Of a stretch of 7,377 bases of DNA, positions 5,830-7,377 are shown one piece after another. A program made the position numbers and the translations under genes. The notes under the pieces are model-generated. The model was not told the origin of the DNA. It searched no databases and saw only the letters and a list, made by a program, of their open reading frames with translations. Source of the DNA: a bacterium UBA6115 (GTDB lineage: Bacteria > Bacillota_A > Clostridia > Christensenellales > Aristaeellaceae). The stretch covers positions 1,609 to 8,985 of the forward strand of contig DIWD01000079.1 in NCBI GenBank assembly GCA_002428405.1. The letters are read 5' to 3'. How positions within the stretch are numbered: the first letter of the stretch is position 1; the number at the start of each line of letters is the position of its first letter.

Positions 5830-6972
5830 ATGGATTTGACCGGACGGGAAACCGACCACAGGAATACGGACCTCTGGAAGCTCAATCTGGATGTGGTTCG
5901 CCGGAAAACAGGGAAAATCCTCTGGCAGCCGCGCATCGGCTGCTGGTATGAAGACAAAGCCTTCCTGAAGACAACGCTTCCGGGACGCTTTTCGGGACTG
6001 GACCTGGCCGGTATTTACCGGGAACTTGGCGTATCCAACCGTGTCTACCAGTATTCAAAATGCTTCAGGTATGTGCCCGATCCCCGTGTGAGGATGGAAA
6101 CCATTGAGCATTCCCCATTGATGTATGAGCAGATCATGCACACCCCCAAAGGGAACCTGAACCTCATCCAGCTGCGCAACACATCAAACCCCGGACGGTT
6201 CCCCAAAAAGTGGTGGATCACCTGCGAGGAGGAAATGGAGATCCACAGGTGGGTTCTGGAAACAGGCACCTGGGAATGGGATCAGGCTGAATACGACCGC
6301 ATCCGCGGGGAATGGGGCTTTGCCGGCGCCCCGAACATGTGGCTGCCCCGCACCACTGTCCTGGGCCTTCTGTATGACACCATGGGCACGGAAAACGGGA
6401 TCTTTTCTCTATATGATTACCCCGAGGCGGTCGGGAAATATTTCGCGGCGATGAACGAGAACCATGACAGGCTGATTGACCTTGTGGTGAGTTCCCCTGT
6501 TGAAATCGTCAACTTCGGGGACAACATCCACAGTTCGATCTTAACGCCGGACCTGTTCAAAAAATATGTGCTGCCCGCCTACCAGCACTGCAATGACAGG
6601 CTGCACCGGGCCGGGAAGTTCACCAGCTCGCATTGGGACGGGAATGTAGGCCCCCTGCTTCCCTACGCGAAAAGCTGCGGCTTGGACGGGATCGAAGCTG
6701 TCACACCCCTGCCCCAGGGCGATGTAACACTTTGGGAAGTTAAAAAAGCCTTTGGCGACAGCCTGTTTTTAATGGACGGCCTGGCGGCCCTCCTGTTTGA
6801 TGATTCGCTCTATCCCGCTGAAATGCTGCTGCAGCAGGCCCGGGAATGCATCGACCTTTTCGCGGGCCAGCTGATCCTGGGCATCTCAGACGAGATGCCT
6901 TCCCGGGGCGACCTGGAAAGGATAGACCTGGTCACCCGGATGGTGGATGAATATAATGCTTCGGTTGTTTGA
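5830..6972 (+). CDS. Uroporphyrinogen decarboxylase superfamily protein, substrate unknown
   Basis: This 380-residue soluble protein looks like the divergent URO-D superfamily (COG0407-like), a TIM-barrel fold that includes HemE and the zinc methyltransferases MtaA, MtbA and CmuA. Evidence is in the C-terminal half: VNFGDNIHSSILTPDLFKKY (227-246), then SSHWDGNVGPLLPYAKSCGL (266-285), AVTPLPQGDVTLWEVKKAFG (290-309) and LGISDEMPSRGD (350-361). This order, an active-site His strand, a 'P....GD' turn, an 'fG....l.dG' strand and a final glycine strand, is typical of the superfamily. It is probably not true HemE, since the usual N-terminal MRQAGRY motif is absent. The HxC...C zinc ligands of MtaA-type enzymes are also absent, replaced by His268-x-Asp270 and Gly351-Ile-Ser-Asp354. 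The N-terminal 170 residues are rich in Trp and Arg. The gene has its own promoter and no corrinoid-protein or methyltransferase partner in the window. Family membership is likely; function is not assigned. Confidence 0.8.
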   Translation: MDLTGRETDHRNTDLWKLNLDVVRRKTGKILWQPRIGCWYEDKAFLKTTLPGRFSGLDLAGIYRELGVSNRVYQYSKCFRYVPDPRVRMETIEHSPLMYEQIMHTPKGNLNLIQLRNTSNPGRFPKKWWITCEEEMEIHRWVLETGTWEWDQAEYDRIRGEWGFAGAPNMWLPRTTVLGLLYDTMGTENGIFSLYDYPEAVGKYFAAMNENHDRLIDLVVSSPVEIVNFGDNIHSSILTPDLFKKYVLPAYQHCNDRLHRAGKFTSSHWDGNVGPLLPYAKSCGLDGIEAVTPLPQGDVTLWEVKKAFGDSLFLMDGLAALLFDDSLYPAEMLLQQARECIDLFAGQLILGISDEMPSRGDLERIDLVTRMVDEYNASVV

Positions 6973-6976
6973 CGGA

Positions 6977-7377
6977 TCATTCTCCCCAGGGGACGAAATC
7001 CTGCTTCGCTCCCTGTCCGTCGATATAGGGATTGAGCCGGAAGCGCGTGTCCTTTTGCATCCGCCTCATGATCGCCTGTGCGTTTTCTCCTGAAACAAGT
7101 ACCGGCTGATAGTTGTTTTCGGGGGCTGTTCCGCTGATGTGAATGGGCCAGATTGTCAGCTGATGCCCCTGATAGACATTATCAACAAAGCGCAGCTCAA
7201 ACTGCGCGACAGCGCTTCCGATGCTGTAGAGTTTTTCATCAACACCCGTATTGCCGCCGAAGGAGGCGTTGCCCAGGGAATACAGGTGCGTGACCCCGTC
7301 AGTCACATGGATGCCCTGGGGCACATGGGGATGATGCCCGATGATGATGTGCGCGCCAAGGCTCCTGAGGATCCTTC
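6977..7377 (-). CDS. CapA/PgsA-type metallophosphoesterase, C-terminal part, cut by right edge
   Basis: These are the last 132 or so codons of a leftward gene that enters from the right edge; the open frame runs to the window end with no stop, so the GTG at 7324 is not its start. The fragment begins with LGAHIIIGHHPHVPQGI (motif GHHPHVPQ at 7316-7339) followed by YSLGNASFGGN. These are the hallmark C-terminal motifs of the CapA family, calcineurin-like metallophosphoesterases linked to poly-gamma-glutamate capsule synthesis in Bacillus; the His residues of GHHPH are predicted metal ligands. Many family members in Clostridia have no capsule locus, so the substrate is uncertain. The N-terminal signal or anchor segment and the first metal-binding motifs lie outside the window. 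It ends 4 bp from the URO-D-like stop codon in convergent orientation, with no terminator visible between them. Confidence 0.88.
   Translation of the reverse strand, partial: RILRSLGAHIIIGHHPHVPQGIHVTDGVTHLYSLGNASFGGNTGVDEKLYSIGSAVAQFELRFVDNVYQGHQLTIWPIHISGTAPENNYQPVLVSGENAQAIMRRMQKDTRFRLNPYIDGQGAKQDFVPWGE

Overview
The window looks like an ordinary chromosomal stretch from an anaerobic, moderately G+C-rich member of the Firmicutes, most likely a Clostridia-type bacterium. The signs are the start of a pyruvate:ferredoxin oxidoreductase gene, strong AGGAGG-type ribosome binding sites, promoters close to the sigma-A consensus, and an EF-G paralogue of the kind common in Clostridia. This assignment is inferred from gene content; no marker in the window fixes the species.

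Layout. Four genes run leftward in the first half. In transcription order from 3.4 kb downwards they are a MATE-family efflux transporter, a small lysine-rich histone-H1-like protein, a diacylglycerol/lipid kinase, and the first 103 codons of pyruvate:ferredoxin oxidoreductase, cut by the left edge. The oxidoreductase has its own strong promoter (375-403) and a leader hairpin. The transporter and an EF-G-like GTPase are divergent from a shared spacer of about 170 bp holding one promoter for each. The GTPase gene ends in a strong intrinsic terminator (5690-5728). A near-consensus promoter then drives a uroporphyrinogen-decarboxylase-superfamily protein of unknown substrate. That gene converges, with a 4-bp gap, on the 3' end of a CapA-type metallophosphoesterase gene cut by the right edge.

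The genes do not form an obvious pathway. They read as independent housekeeping or accessory units: fermentation, lipid phosphorylation, nucleoid binding, drug or metabolite export, translation, a possible C1/methyl-transfer relative, and cell-envelope polymer. I found no mobile element, CRISPR array, tRNA or rRNA gene, phage gene or defence cassette, and no convincing new multi-gene system. No gene-free stretch exceeds 300 bases; the longest gap (310-490) holds the oxidoreductase promoter and leader. The points most worth a second look are changed GTPase motifs in the EF-G-like protein (Tyr for the catalytic His, NQMD for NKxD), the six-unit pentapeptide tail of the histone-like protein, and the loss of the usual HxC zinc ligands in the URO-D-like protein.
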